A stretch of 50,722 bases of DNA from Abditibacterium sp. (lineage in GTDB: Bacteria > Armatimonadota > Abditibacteriia > Abditibacteriales > Abditibacteriaceae), in assembly GCA_030448265.1 (NCBI GenBank), contig JAUJNG010000028.1:1-50722 (forward strand). The letters run 5' to 3'. A model generated the notes under the pieces. The model made no database searches. It was not told the DNA's origin and saw only the letters and a list, made by a program, of their open reading frames with translations. The position numbers and the translations under genes were made by a program. This document shows positions 14,535-23,008 of the stretch, piece after piece. Each line of letters begins with the position of its first letter. Position 1 is the first letter of the stretch.

Positions 14535-16607
14535 TTATCCTGGCATGAGCTGGTGGCCCATGCGGCCCTGCCAGCCGTCGATGACGATCCAGAACAGCAT
14601 CATCGAGACTTCGCCCATCACCAGGCCCAGAAAAAGCGGCGTGGCGCTGCGATAGGTGTCGTGGCCGCCGAAGCGTGTAATCAGCACTTTGGCGAGCCAG
14701 CCGAAGAAAATCGAGAGCCACAGAGCGCGAAGCGGCAGCGTATTGCTCATCAGGTAGCCCAGGGGGTGAAACGGAAACCAGGCGAAGCGGCTACGCGCCA
14801 GCATCATGGCGTAGGTGAGACCGCCACCCACGCCCAGCCACACCCACGCGAGCGGATCGGCGGCGGCCTGCGCGCGCGACATCTCCAGCACGTTGCGCCC
14901 CACCATTTGAGGCCCCGCTTTGGAAATCCAGCTCTGCATGGACAACCCGCCGCCTTCGTAGCCCAGCCGCACATTCGAGGAAAAACTCATCACCATTCCG
15001 ACAATAATCACCGCGAAAAGCAGCGCGAAAAGCGGGCGCGCCGCGATGCCTCGGTCGTGCGCCAGCTTGAAACTTTGCACGAACGAGGGCATTAGAGAGC
15101 CGCGATAATCCTGAATGGTGGTCGCTTCCATCACCGTCGCGGGCGTGAGGCCGTTGGGAGTTGAAAGCGGCGACGTTCCCCCGATGCCAATGAGATGCGA
15201 GAGCGCGCCCAGAGGCATCCAGGTGTGATGCACGAACAAAAGTCCGGCTTCGGCGACCACGCGCGAGAGCACGACGGCGATCACGACATACATCGTCCAC
15301 AAAAACAGCGCCAGCGACAGGCTCATGCCCGCCGCGACGCCCCACGCCGTCATAAAAGCGAACGCCGCGAAAAAACCCCAGAACGCGACCGGATAAGACA
15401 GCGCCTCACGGCGCTCGGCTTCGGAGGCGGTAACGCGTCCCAGCGCGCGGCGCGCGACGTGGCGAAAATGCTCGCGGCCCGTCCACAAAATAATCGCAAC
15501 GTAGGCCAGATTGGCGCCCGCTTCCTGAAAAATGGCCAGAAGCGGCTGGTTCGACCCCAGAGCGCGCGGCAAAATCGCCGGCGGGTAGCCGAGGTAATAG
15601 GCCGCGATGAGCTGCGCCTTCATAAACCAGAAGAAAAACCAGAAGGAAAACGAAATCTCGCTGGCCAGCAGGTAGGAAATGCCGATGGTGACGAGCGAAA
15701 CGCGCAAACTCACGCCGCCGATTTGGTTCCAGGGCGCCTCGGAAAAGAGCGGGCCGGTGGGCAGATCGAGCGTGATGAAGGGCACGTCGGGAAAGTAGCC
15801 GTTGAGTCCGTTGGGAATCTGCACCGCGACCGCAATCGCGAAACCGATCCACAAGAGCGGCTTTTTGAGAAGCGGCGTCGCCCGCGCCATCATGCCGCTC
15901 TGGGAGGCTTCCATGTCCTGCGTCAGTTCGAGCGGCAGCTTCAAGAGGGGAAACGCCAGCGCCTCGCGCTCGCCCCACTGGGCGCGTAGCATCACGCTGA
16001 GGCACGCCAGCAAAATCCACGACGCCAGCATAAACGCGCTCCACGCCGCGAGCGGCACCAGCCACGCGCCCCAGGGAATGCTCTGGCCCGCCGTGAGGCC
16101 GTTATACCACGCCTCGACGACATCTTTGTTGTAGCTGCCGTCGGGATTGAGCGCGGGCGTAAACCAGGGCGGCAGACCTTTGAGAAAATCGAACCACTTG
16201 TTTTCGCGCGTCGAAAAGTAGAACGAGCCGATGATGAACGAAACGAAATAATTGTTGCCGCCGACGCCTGGCACCAGGGTCGAAAACAGGCACGACAAAT
16301 AAACCGTCAAAACCTCGTTGCGACTGAACGCCCACCGTTGCGAAATGAGGCGCAAAAGCGGGTTGATCACTAAAACCAGCACGATCAGCGCGCCAACGGC
16401 TCCTGGCGGCAAATGAGTCGCGCCCAGAAACGTGTTGTAAAAGCGGTAATCGACGATGGGGATGATATAGCCGAAAAACAGCGCCAGCGCGAGGCACAAC
16501 AAGCCAGCGCGAAGCGTGACGCCGCGCTCGCCGCGCGCGGGGGAATTGGCGTCTAAGGCGTGAGGCGCGGTGGAGGAAGAAGCGGGCGGGGAAGAAGGGG
16601 GCGACAT
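14535..16607 (-). CDS. DUF6785/DUF6784-like polytopic membrane protein
   Basis: The 690-residue protein has about 13-14 hydrophobic segments after a Ser/Pro-rich, probably cytoplasmic N-terminus. Motif-like stretches include SRNEVLTVYLSCLFSTLVPGVGGNNYFVSFIIGSFYFSTRENKW and the aromatic HHTWMPLGALSHLIG loop. This matches my recollection of the DUF6785/6784 membrane proteins common in Armatimonadota and Planctomycetota, which recall oligopeptide-type (OPT) transporters. Function is unknown. The large secreted CBM9-like protein follows after 46 bases, so the pair may form one transcription unit for an extracellular substrate. Confidence 0.7.
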   Translation of the reverse strand: MSPPSSPPASSSTAPHALDANSPARGERGVTLRAGLLCLALALFFGYIIPIVDYRFYNTFLGATHLPPGAVGALIVLVLVINPLLRLISQRWAFSRNEVLTVYLSCLFSTLVPGVGGNNYFVSFIIGSFYFSTRENKWFDFLKGLPPWFTPALNPDGSYNKDVVEAWYNGLTAGQSIPWGAWLVPLAAWSAFMLASWILLACLSVMLRAQWGEREALAFPLLKLPLELTQDMEASQSGMMARATPLLKKPLLWIGFAIAVAVQIPNGLNGYFPDVPFITLDLPTGPLFSEAPWNQIGGVSLRVSLVTIGISYLLASEISFSFWFFFWFMKAQLIAAYYLGYPPAILPRALGSNQPLLAIFQEAGANLAYVAIILWTGREHFRHVARRALGRVTASEAERREALSYPVAFWGFFAAFAFMTAWGVAAGMSLSLALFLWTMYVVIAVVLSRVVAEAGLLFVHHTWMPLGALSHLIGIGGTSPLSTPNGLTPATVMEATTIQDYRGSLMPSFVQSFKLAHDRGIAARPLFALLFAVIIVGMVMSFSSNVRLGYEGGGLSMQSWISKAGPQMVGRNVLEMSRAQAAADPLAWVWLGVGGGLTYAMMLARSRFAWFPFHPLGYLMSNTLPLRALWLSIFFGWLAKVLITRFGGHDTYRSATPLFLGLVMGEVSMMLFWIVIDGWQGRMGHQLMPG

Positions 16608-16712
16608 AATGTGCGGTTTTTCGAGTTCAGCCCGTGGGACTTCTGAGAAGGTTTAGTCAATGGAAACATCCACGCCTTTCGTCATGCTGAGCCTGCGAAG
16701 ATATGAGCAAAA

Positions 16713-16864
16713 GTTCGCTCGACTGAAGTCGGCGCTATGGGCGGCTACGCCGCTAACTTCCCGCCTTCGCGGGAACCACACTGCCTGGTTTCGGCGCAGG
16801 CCGAAAGTCAGCACCAAAGGTGCGGGGCACCCTCTGGGTCAGCGCCGACTTCAGTCGAGCGAAC
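16713..16864. repeat. MITE-like element, copy 2 (GTTCGCTCGAC termini)
   Basis: The termini GTTCGCTCGACTGAAGTCGG and CCGACTTCAGTCGAGCGAAC are perfect inverted repeats. The interior is inverted relative to copy 1, with CGGGGCACCCTCTGGGTCAG on the right here. It sits in the 364-bp divergent region 16608-16971, where no gene was found. Confidence 0.88.
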
Positions 16865-16971
16865 TTTGCATATGGCTGCTCCACGTTCTGCACTTTAAAT
16901 CAGGGAATGATTTCCGTTATAACAAATCGCGCCCGCAGCAGAAACCATTTTCGCGCGCCAAACTAACGCGG

Positions 16972-17421
16972 ATGCTCGAAAAATGGCTTTCTCGTTCGCG
17001 GTTCGTGGTGCTTCTGGCGGTTGTGGGCTGCTTCGTTCTGGCGATGCTGCTGCTGATTTACAGCGTAATTGGCTCCGTCGAACTCGTGCTTTTGGCGCTG
17101 CAAGGCCCGACGAGCGTCAAACAACTGCCGGTTGCGGCGATTGAATACGTCGATTTGTTCCTGCTGGCGACGGTGTTCTACATCATCGCGCTGGGGCTTT
17201 ACGAACTGTTTATCGACGACACCATCCCCGTTCCGGCGTGGCTCAAAATTCACGATTTAGACGACCTCAAAACGAAATTGCTGGGCGTGGTGGTAACGGT
17301 TTTGGGCGTGTTGTTTCTGGGCCAGATCGTGACCTGGGACGGCCAGCGCGATTTGCTGGGCTACGGCGTCTCGATTGCGGCGGTGATTGGCGCCATCACG
17401 CTTTACACGCGCAAAAAATGA
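16972..17421 (+). CDS. YqhA (UPF0114) family membrane protein
   Basis: The 149-residue protein has four hydrophobic segments. It starts MLEKWLSRSRFVVLLAVVG and contains the family pattern VDLFLLATVFYIIALGLYELFIDD and LDDLKTKLLGVVVTVL. These match the UPF0114 (YqhA) family, whose function is unknown. The ATG at 16972 is chosen because the 104-codon upstream extension passes through the MITE-like element. It is isolated, facing the convergent gene at 17444. Confidence 0.85.
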   Translation: MLEKWLSRSRFVVLLAVVGCFVLAMLLLIYSVIGSVELVLLALQGPTSVKQLPVAAIEYVDLFLLATVFYIIALGLYELFIDDTIPVPAWLKIHDLDDLKTKLLGVVVTVLGVLFLGQIVTWDGQRDLLGYGVSIAAVIGAITLYTRKK

Positions 17422-17443
17422 GGCGCCGCATCACGGTGTCTCG

Positions 17444-18652
17444 TCACGGCGCCGCGACGATATCGCCGCGACTTTCGGGATAAATGATGATGCGCTTGTC
17501 CTTTTTACGGCGCGCGATGGGTTTCCCGCCATTGTCTGTTCTGTCCGGCCCGATGCTCCACGCCGCGTAAGAGTCGCCCACGCGCTTGTAGCGCCAAATG
17601 GCGCCGCGTCCGAAGGGATCGACGGGCACCTGCGCCAGATAGCGCGGCGCAAGCTGCGCCGGAGTGGGCGGATAGGCGCCGTAATCGAGCCGGTAAGCGC
17701 GCAGCGCAAGGCGCAGCAACAATTGTTGTTCGATGGCGGCGCGCCTCGCCCAGTTGAAATAGGCTCTGGTAAAAACCGGATGAAGAATCGCGGCCTCGGC
17801 CCCAAACCAACCGGTCGGCGCGGGCGGCGCGCTTTGCAGCGCAAAAGGTTTGTCGGCCTCGGCGATGAGGCCGTCCATCATGGTTCCAACTGTTGCCGCG
17901 ATGCGTCGCGGCGGGCGCAGTAACGCCACAACACGGTTTGGATAGAGAGGTTTTCCGGTGAGAATGTTGGATTGAACCACTCGTTTTTCCTCGCGCAAAA
18001 TTGCCGAAAGCGGAACACCGGTTTTCATCAAGTTTTCGAGGCGCCGCGCGCTCTGCGCCGCTTCGCGCGCGTTCAAATGCGGCGGCACATCTTCGCCGCT
18101 CGCGGCGCCGATGGCGGTAACGACGACGCCGACCAACCCGCCGATGAGCGGCGCGCCGCGCTCGATGTCGTGGCCCATTTCGATGGTGTCGAGACTGCTG
18201 GCCATCGCCGCGTTCCACTGCCCGCGCGCTTTCCATTCTTTGGATTCGATGCTTTTGCTGCGCGCCAAATCGCGCAAAATTTGGTAAGACGTGACGGGCC
18301 ACGCTGGATGCCGAGACTGCGCCGCCTGCGCCTGCCGAAACAGCGCCCAGGCCGGCGTATTGCGAGCGAGCCAGGCGGCGCGGCGTTTCGCGGTGTAGAG
18401 CAGATCTGCCTGCTGCGGCGTGCGAACCACGGTGTCCTGAAGTTGATCAACGGGCGGCGTCGCGGGCACAATCGCTTTAGCCGCCGCAACGTAAAGGTCG
18501 AAACCGTTGGGATTGGGCGGCGCAGGCGGCGGCGCAGCGTCGAGCGGAGCATTGGCGCGCGCGAGGAACAGGCCCAGACCACCCAGCAAGAGCGCGAGGG
18601 CCAGACTGCCTCCCAGAAGCCGTTTTTCGGCGCGACGAAGCGGAGTTTTCAT
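17444..18652 (-). CDS. Membrane-anchored protein of unknown function with a pseudopilin-G-like C-terminus
   Basis: The 402-residue protein has one hydrophobic N-terminal segment (residues about 12-32), then an Ala/Pro-rich linker and a mainly helical domain. The last 90 residues contain YRLDYGAYPPTPAQLAPRYLAQVPVDPFG followed by AWSIGPDRTDNGG. This resembles the C-terminal calcium-binding region of type II secretion pseudopilin G, but no prepilin methylation motif is present at the N-terminus. It is probably exported and anchored. No operon partner is obvious. Confidence 0.6.
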   Translation of the reverse strand: MKTPLRRAEKRLLGGSLALALLLGGLGLFLARANAPLDAAPPPAPPNPNGFDLYVAAAKAIVPATPPVDQLQDTVVRTPQQADLLYTAKRRAAWLARNTPAWALFRQAQAAQSRHPAWPVTSYQILRDLARSKSIESKEWKARGQWNAAMASSLDTIEMGHDIERGAPLIGGLVGVVVTAIGAASGEDVPPHLNAREAAQSARRLENLMKTGVPLSAILREEKRVVQSNILTGKPLYPNRVVALLRPPRRIAATVGTMMDGLIAEADKPFALQSAPPAPTGWFGAEAAILHPVFTRAYFNWARRAAIEQQLLLRLALRAYRLDYGAYPPTPAQLAPRYLAQVPVDPFGRGAIWRYKRVGDSYAAWSIGPDRTDNGGKPIARRKKDKRIIIYPESRGDIVAAP

Positions 18653-18670
18653 GATTGGGCTGCGAACAGT

Positions 18671-19105
18671 TTAGGTTTTGGGAGGACGCGCGAAAACCGC
18701 GAAAAGCAGGAACACCACAGACCAGAGAAAAGGCAGAAGGCAAACTCCAATAACAGGGAGAGTCTCCTGCGGATGGAGAGTTTCCTGCGGATCTTGAAGT
18801 CCTTTCGCAAGCCAAAACCAGAAAATAAACGTGAGTAAGCCACTTCCCAAGCTCAACCAACGCGTTTTTGAGGAGTGGCCGTTGTCCCAGCAATTGTTGA
18901 GATAAAGCGTTGCCAACGTTAATGGTGCTGTGAAGACGAAGCCGAAAATACAGAAAACGAACGCGGCAGGAATAAGGTCGTGAAGCGATACAAATGTTCC
19001 CTCGACCAGAAAAGTCGAAATGGTTCCATTCACCGCGCAAATTAGCGGGCTGATGACGAAGCCAAACCAGAAAATCCAGCTTGGCTCGATTTTACGCGGT
19101 TTCAT
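18671..19105 (-). CDS. Small membrane protein of unknown function
   Basis: The 144-residue protein has four hydrophobic segments (about residues 9-25, 40-68, 82-100 and 116-138) and no recognised domain. Its ATG overlaps the tatD stop by 4 bases (ATGA), so it is probably translationally coupled to tatD. The tandem repeat LHPQETLHPQETL-like stretch (GGATGGAGAGTTTCCTGCGGA region near 18760-18800) reflects a local duplication. Confidence 0.6.
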   Translation of the reverse strand: MKPRKIEPSWIFWFGFVISPLICAVNGTISTFLVEGTFVSLHDLIPAAFVFCIFGFVFTAPLTLATLYLNNCWDNGHSSKTRWLSLGSGLLTFIFWFWLAKGLQDPQETLHPQETLPVIGVCLLPFLWSVVFLLFAVFARPPKT

Positions 19106-19884
19106 ATTCCAAACAGCTTTCGCGCGTTGTTCGTCGTGATCTGGCCGATTTCCTCGCGCGAACGGCCCTTCAACTCGCCGATTTTCGCGGCCACGAACGG
19201 CACGAAACTCGGCTCGTTCATTTGGCCGCGATGCGGCGTCGGCGCCAGATAGGGCGCGTCGGTTTCAATCAAAATTCGCTCAAGCGGGCACATCCCCGCG
19301 ACTTCCTGCAACTCGCGCGCGTTTTTGAAGGTGACGATGCCGGTGAAGCCGAGGTGAAAACCCAAATCGAGAACGCGCCGCGCGATGGCGGGCGATGAAC
19401 TGAAGCAGTGAAACACGCCGCCGCTCAATTTCTCGCGCCAGTTTTGAAGAATTGACAGCAAATCTTCGTCGGCCTCGCGGTTGTGAATCACGACCGGCAA
19501 TTGCAGTCGCGCGGCGATTTCTAACTGTGCTTCCAAGACTTCCGCCTGCCGCGCCCGCGTCGCGCCAGGGAATTCGAGATGCGAATCGTCGTAGATGGTA
19601 TCCAGGCCGCATTCGCCAATCGCTACGACATGAGGATTTTGCGCCAGCATTTCGAGTTGAGCGCTCGATGCGTCGTTCCACTCCAGCGCACTCGCCGGAT
19701 GCACGCCCGCCGAGGCAAAAACCCGTCTTTCGTCGCAGAGAGCGAGAATGCGCTGCGCGTCGTCCAAATCGACGGCGATGGAGAGAATTTGCGTCACCTG
19801 CGCCGATTCAGCGCGATTGAGAACATTTTCCAAGTCGGCGAAAAGACGGGCGTCGGTGAGATGGCAGTGGGAATCGAAAAACAT
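19102..19884 (-). CDS. tatD: TatD-family metal-dependent deoxyribonuclease
   Basis: The 260-residue protein is a TIM-barrel hydrolase with the TatD metal ligands in order: HCHLTD (7-12), the Glu in AIGECGLD, His in VVIHNREADEDLL, His in VFHCFSSS, and the Asp in LIETDAPYLAP. PHRGQMNEPSFVPFVAAKIGELKG is the typical C-terminal block. TatD proteins act as 3'-5' exonucleases and DNA/RNA repair factors. It is coupled to the small membrane-protein gene downstream. Confidence 0.93.
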   Translation of the reverse strand: MFFDSHCHLTDARLFADLENVLNRAESAQVTQILSIAVDLDDAQRILALCDERRVFASAGVHPASALEWNDASSAQLEMLAQNPHVVAIGECGLDTIYDDSHLEFPGATRARQAEVLEAQLEIAARLQLPVVIHNREADEDLLSILQNWREKLSGGVFHCFSSSPAIARRVLDLGFHLGFTGIVTFKNARELQEVAGMCPLERILIETDAPYLAPTPHRGQMNEPSFVPFVAAKIGELKGRSREEIGQITTNNARKLFGI

Positions 19885-19890
19885 GGCAAC

Positions 19891-19978
19891 TGGAGAACGC
19901 GAAGCGTAAGCGAGTGAAGCCTGACTGCTACTGTGAAATTCCAGTCAAGTCTCACTCGCTTACGCTTCGCGTTCTCCA
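19891..19978. repeat. Inverted repeat of the GGAGAACGCGAAGCGT family, copy 2
   Basis: The arms TGGAGAACGCGAAGCGTAAG and CTTACGCTTCGCGTTCTCCA are exact complements. The right arm encodes the last six codons (GEREA and stop) of the oxidoreductase at 19960-21006, so the element intrudes into that gene. Copy 1 is at 3709-3795. Confidence 0.9.
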
Positions 19979-21006
19979 ATTTTAACCTCGCGATTTTCGC
20001 GCGCGCTGCGATAAAGCGCGTCGAGGATTTTCATCATGGTCACGCCCTGATTGGCGTTGGGGTCGGGCTGTTTGCCGCTTTCGACGCAATCCAGAAAATG
20101 CGCCATTTCACGCGCCCAGGGATCGCCGCCCGCTTCCGTGACGGGCGCGACAACGCCGTCGGCGTCGATGATTTTGGGCGCGTCATCCCACAAAATCGCG
20201 CCCTGGGTGCCGTGCAGATGGCAAAATCGCTCGTCGCGGGGCGCGTGGATGGCCCAGGCCGCTTCGAAGTGAATCGAAAAACCGCCCTCAAAACGCACCA
20301 TGCCCGCCGCGAGGTCTTCGACATTGAAAAGGCCCGCTTCATTGGCGGGGCCGCCCGCGCCCAGATGCTTCTGGTAAGGCCCGAATTCAGCGTAAGTCAC
20401 GCCCGACGCTGCGATAGGGCGCGGAGAGCCGCTCAGCCACCACGCGAGGTCGAGAATATGCACACCGGTGTCAATCAAAGGCCCGCCGCCGGCGATTTTT
20501 TGCTGCGTGAACCAGCCGCCCCACTTGGGAATGCCGCGCACGCGTCGCGCCATGACGCGCGCGTAGTAAATTTCGCCGAATTTGCCGCTTTCGATTTCCG
20601 TTTTGAGCGCCAAAATATCGTCGCGGAAACGCAAAACCTGGCTCACCATGCAAACCTTGCCGTTTTTGCGCGCGGCGTCGGCGATTTTCTGCGCTTCGAG
20701 GGCATTGGTGGCGAGCGGTTTTTCGCACAAAACGTGTTTTCCGGCGCGCAGAAAGGCAATCGCGAGCGGCGCGTGGAGCGCGTTGGGAACGCAAATCGAA
20801 ACCGCGTCGATAGCGTCGTTTTCGAGCAAAGCGCGATAATCGGTGACGATGTGGGGCGCGATGCCGGTTTGGTCGGCCAGCAACTGCGATTTTTGGGCGT
20901 CGAGATCGCAGATGGCGACGACCTGCGCGCCGGCGGCGAGATAGCCTGCGACATGGGCGCGGCCAATTCCGGCGCCGACAACGGCGACTTGGACGGGTTC
21001 GGGCAT
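19960..21006 (-). CDS. Gfo/Idh/MocA-family oxidoreductase
   Basis: The 348-residue protein has an N-terminal Rossmann fold (VQVAVVGAGIGRAHVAGYLAAGAQVVAICD) followed by HVLCEKPLATN, which carries the family EKP motif whose Lys is used in catalysis. The C-terminal alpha/beta domain includes GGGPLIDTGVHILDLAWWLSG with the catalytic His. Such enzymes oxidise or isomerise sugars using NAD(P). The ATG at 21006 is used; the frame opens 11 codons earlier. Its last residues are encoded by the adjoining inverted repeat, suggesting the natural C-terminus was replaced by the repeat. Confidence 0.88.
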   Translation of the reverse strand: MPEPVQVAVVGAGIGRAHVAGYLAAGAQVVAICDLDAQKSQLLADQTGIAPHIVTDYRALLENDAIDAVSICVPNALHAPLAIAFLRAGKHVLCEKPLATNALEAQKIADAARKNGKVCMVSQVLRFRDDILALKTEIESGKFGEIYYARVMARRVRGIPKWGGWFTQQKIAGGGPLIDTGVHILDLAWWLSGSPRPIAASGVTYAEFGPYQKHLGAGGPANEAGLFNVEDLAAGMVRFEGGFSIHFEAAWAIHAPRDERFCHLHGTQGAILWDDAPKIIDADGVVAPVTEAGGDPWAREMAHFLDCVESGKQPDPNANQGVTMMKILDALYRSARENREVKIGEREA

Positions 21007-21072
21007 GGAAAAAGGATAGAACGAATTGGTGTGGCGCATCCGAAATGATTACGAGAGTCTTTCGGTTTTAAT

Positions 21073-21167
21073 GAACCACAGAGACACGGAGACACAGAGG
21101 AAGAAGGGAAGAGTTTGAGAAGATAATCCTTCAAAATCTCTCTGTGTCCCCGTGTCTCTGTGGTTTA
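21073..21167. repeat. Inverted repeat of the CACAGAG family upstream of rpsF
   Basis: GAACCACAGAGACACGGAGA pairs with TGTCCCCGTGTCTCTGTGGTT across a purine-rich centre. It separates the divergent oxidoreductase and rpsF promoters. Confidence 0.85.
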
Positions 21168-21203
21168 TTAAAACCTTTATGGCACAGCGCGCCACGGCTT
21201 TGC

Positions 21204-21239
21204 TATAATTGGCGAGGTTTTCCAGATTTTGGTCTGGAA
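21204..21239 (+). promoter_or_regulatory. Candidate -10 element and leader hairpin of the rpsF-ssb-rpsR unit
   Basis: TATAAT at 21204-21209 is a consensus -10; no convincing -35 is visible. It is followed by a 7-bp stem (TTCCAGA/TCTGGAA, 21220-21239) in a leader of about 120 nt. rpsF leaders in other bacteria bind the S6:S18 complex; whether this hairpin does is unknown. Confidence 0.4.
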
Positions 21240-21331
21240 TCACAGATGATGCTCCTTTGCTCTCGCTTTTCGAAGTCGAGGGCTGATTTTTGGGTTTCAA
21301 TCTCAAAAACATCCATGAGGAGGTGAATATA

Positions 21332-21832
21332 TTGGCAGAAAACAATTCCCCAGTCGCCGCGACGGAAGAAGCCGCCGCGCCCGTCGAAGATTCGCAGCCC
21401 GCAGCCGCGTCGACAAATCCCGAACCGGCTCCCGCCGTTTCAACTCCCGCTCCAACTCCCGCCGCGCCCAATGCGCGTTTGAACGGCGATCTTGGCCCCG
21501 ACCTTTCGGTGGTTTCCAGTGACGAACCGCGCAAAGAAGTCGAAGGCGGACGCTCCTACGAGATCAGTTATATCGTGGTCGCCAACAACCCCGAAGCGCT
21601 CGAAGGCGCGCAGAAGGGCGTGAAAGCGCTCATCGACGGTGCCGGAGGTGCGGTCGATAACACGCGCGTTTCCGAAGTGCGCCGCTTGTCCTATCCGATT
21701 GCAAAACGCACCGAAGGCATTTATGTCGTGGTCAACGCCCGCTTTCAGAAAGATTTGACCGAACCGCTCGAACGCTTCTTCAAATTGGAAGAGAACGTGC
21801 TTCGTCACATCATTTTGCGAGTCGAGTCTTAG
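21332..21832 (+). CDS. rpsF: 30S ribosomal protein S6 with a long N-terminal extension
   Basis: The 166-residue product contains the S6 fold from about residue 73 (YEISYIVVANNPEAL...RLSYPIAKRTEGIYVVVNARF...RFFKLEENVLRHIILRVES). The first 70 residues are Ala/Pro/Glu-rich and low-complexity, whereas S6 is normally about 95-110 residues. The start is the TTG at 21332, 8 bases after a perfect AGGAGGT ribosome-binding site; the upstream in-frame alternative lacks such a site. S6 binds 16S rRNA with S18, whose gene lies downstream after ssb. The stop codon overlaps an inverted repeat. Confidence 0.9.
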   Translation: MAENNSPVAATEEAAAPVEDSQPAAASTNPEPAPAVSTPAPTPAAPNARLNGDLGPDLSVVSSDEPRKEVEGGRSYEISYIVVANNPEALEGAQKGVKALIDGAGGAVDNTRVSEVRRLSYPIAKRTEGIYVVVNARFQKDLTEPLERFFKLEENVLRHIILRVES

Positions 21833-21883
21833 AAGCGAGAAACGAGAGGCGAGAGGTGAGAAAAACACTCGCCTCTCGCCTCT
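21831..21883. repeat. Inverted repeat (AGAAGCGAGAGG family), copy 2
   Basis: CGAGAGGCGAGAGGTGAG pairs with CTCGCCTCTCGCCTCT around AAAAACA. It begins within the rpsF stop codon. It shares its word content with the 9212-9277 element. Confidence 0.8.
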
Positions 21884-21982
21884 GGCTACTCTATACTAAC
21901 CAGTTGTTTGCCTTGTCCGATCCGCGCGCGATTCGTCCGCGAATGGCGCCAAAACCAACGGATCGTCAAGAGGAGTGAAACC

Positions 21983-22609
21983 ATGCCGTCATTTAACAAA
22001 GTGATGCTGATTGGTCGCCTCACCCGCGACCCCGAACTGCGCTACACCGCCAACGGACTGGCGCTCGCCCAGTTCTCGATTGCCGTTGACCGCCCGTTCA
22101 AAGACCAGGCGACCGGCGAACGCAAAACCGACTTCTTTCGCTGCAAAGCGTGGCGCCAGAAGGCCGAGTTCGTCAATCAATACGTTCAAAAAGGGCGCCT
22201 CGTCGCCGTCGATGGACGCATTGAAACCAGCGAAGTCGTAGGACAGGACGGGCAGAAGCGGTATTTTACCGACATCATCTGCGACAACGTCGAAACCCTC
22301 GATTCCCAGCGCGACAGCGCCGGTGAAGCCGCGCCCTCGGATGGCTCCGGCTACTCCGGTGGCAATGCGGGCGGCAATCGCGCCGCGCAAAACGGCGGGG
22401 GAGACGACGGCTACTTCGCCGACGAAGAACCCGCACCCGCGCCGCCGCGCCGTCAGGCAGCGCCTCAAGCGGCAGCGCCCGCACCGCGTCCGGCCCAACA
22501 GCCGCAGCGCGCGGCGGCGCGACCGGCGCAGCGTCCGGCGGCTCCGGCCAAAGAGACGTATCCCGCCGACGACGATTTCGACGACAGCGACCCGTTCGCC
22601 GACGAGTAA
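21983..22609 (+). CDS. ssb: Single-stranded DNA-binding protein
   Basis: The 208-residue protein has the OB fold in residues 1-110 (MPSFNKVMLIGRLTRDPELRYTANGLALAQFSIAVDRPF...DFFRCKAWRQKAEFVNQYVQKGRLVAVDGRI). A Gly-rich and then Pro/Ala/Gln-rich linker leads to the acidic tip DDDFDDSDPFADE, which in SSB recruits repair and replication partners. AGAGGAGTG precedes the ATG at 21983. It lies between rpsF and rpsR, as in many bacteria; rplI is absent from the cluster. Confidence 0.95.
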   Translation: MPSFNKVMLIGRLTRDPELRYTANGLALAQFSIAVDRPFKDQATGERKTDFFRCKAWRQKAEFVNQYVQKGRLVAVDGRIETSEVVGQDGQKRYFTDIICDNVETLDSQRDSAGEAAPSDGSGYSGGNAGGNRAAQNGGGDDGYFADEEPAPAPPRRQAAPQAAAPAPRPAQQPQRAAARPAQRPAAPAKETYPADDDFDDSDPFADE

Positions 22610-22626
22610 ATCGAAGTCGCAAAACC

Positions 22627-22655
22627 AAAGGCGGGCCGAACTTCGGCCCGCCTTT
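22627..22655 (+). terminator. Hairpin terminator after ssb
   Basis: AAAGGCGGGCCGAA pairs with TTCGGCCCGCCTTT around a minimal loop, 18 bases after the ssb stop. There is only a short T-run, so termination may be partial and allow read-through to rpsR. Confidence 0.7.
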
Positions 22656-22705
22656 GAATTGAAAAATTATTGAAATGACGCGAACGTCATTGACAAGTGA
22701 GACGA

Positions 22706-22841
22706 AAATCACGTTTGTCATTCCGAGGGAGCCTCGGCGACCGAGGAATCAGCCGCAATGTCCACCATGTTCTTTAACTCGAAGGAAACTGTCATCGATT
22801 CCTCAGTCGCTGAGGCTCCCTCGGAATGACAAACGCGATTT
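22706..22841. repeat. Inverted repeat with TTTGTCATTCCGAGGGAGCC arms
   Basis: AAATCACGTTTGTCATTCCG and its complement at the right end pair through about 44 bases (…GAGGGAGCCTCGGCGACCGAGGAATC), leaving a roughly 45-base loop. A related, diverged element (GTCATTCTGAA...TTCAGAATGAC) is at 37441-37531. It lies in the 398-bp gap between ssb and rpsR. Confidence 0.88.
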
Positions 22842-22881
22842 TTGAACCATTTTAGGAGTTACGCAGTTGAGCGTGCAGGTT

Positions 22882-22945
22882 CGTAGGGGTGCCGCGAGGC
22901 GCGTTTCTGAGACGTTGTTCATACGCGCCTTGCGGCACCCCTACA
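22882..22945. repeat. Inverted repeat with CGTAGGGG termini, copy 2
   Basis: CGTAGGGGTGCCGCGAGGCG pairs with CGCCTTGCGGCACCCCTAC. The tips match the 11332-11424 element while the interior differs. It lies between the previous repeat and rpsR. Confidence 0.8.
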
Positions 22946-23008
22946 AACGGTCAAAATCCAACTGCGGAATTCCTACATCTTTAAACTGTAAAACCAACGG
23001 AGAAAATC

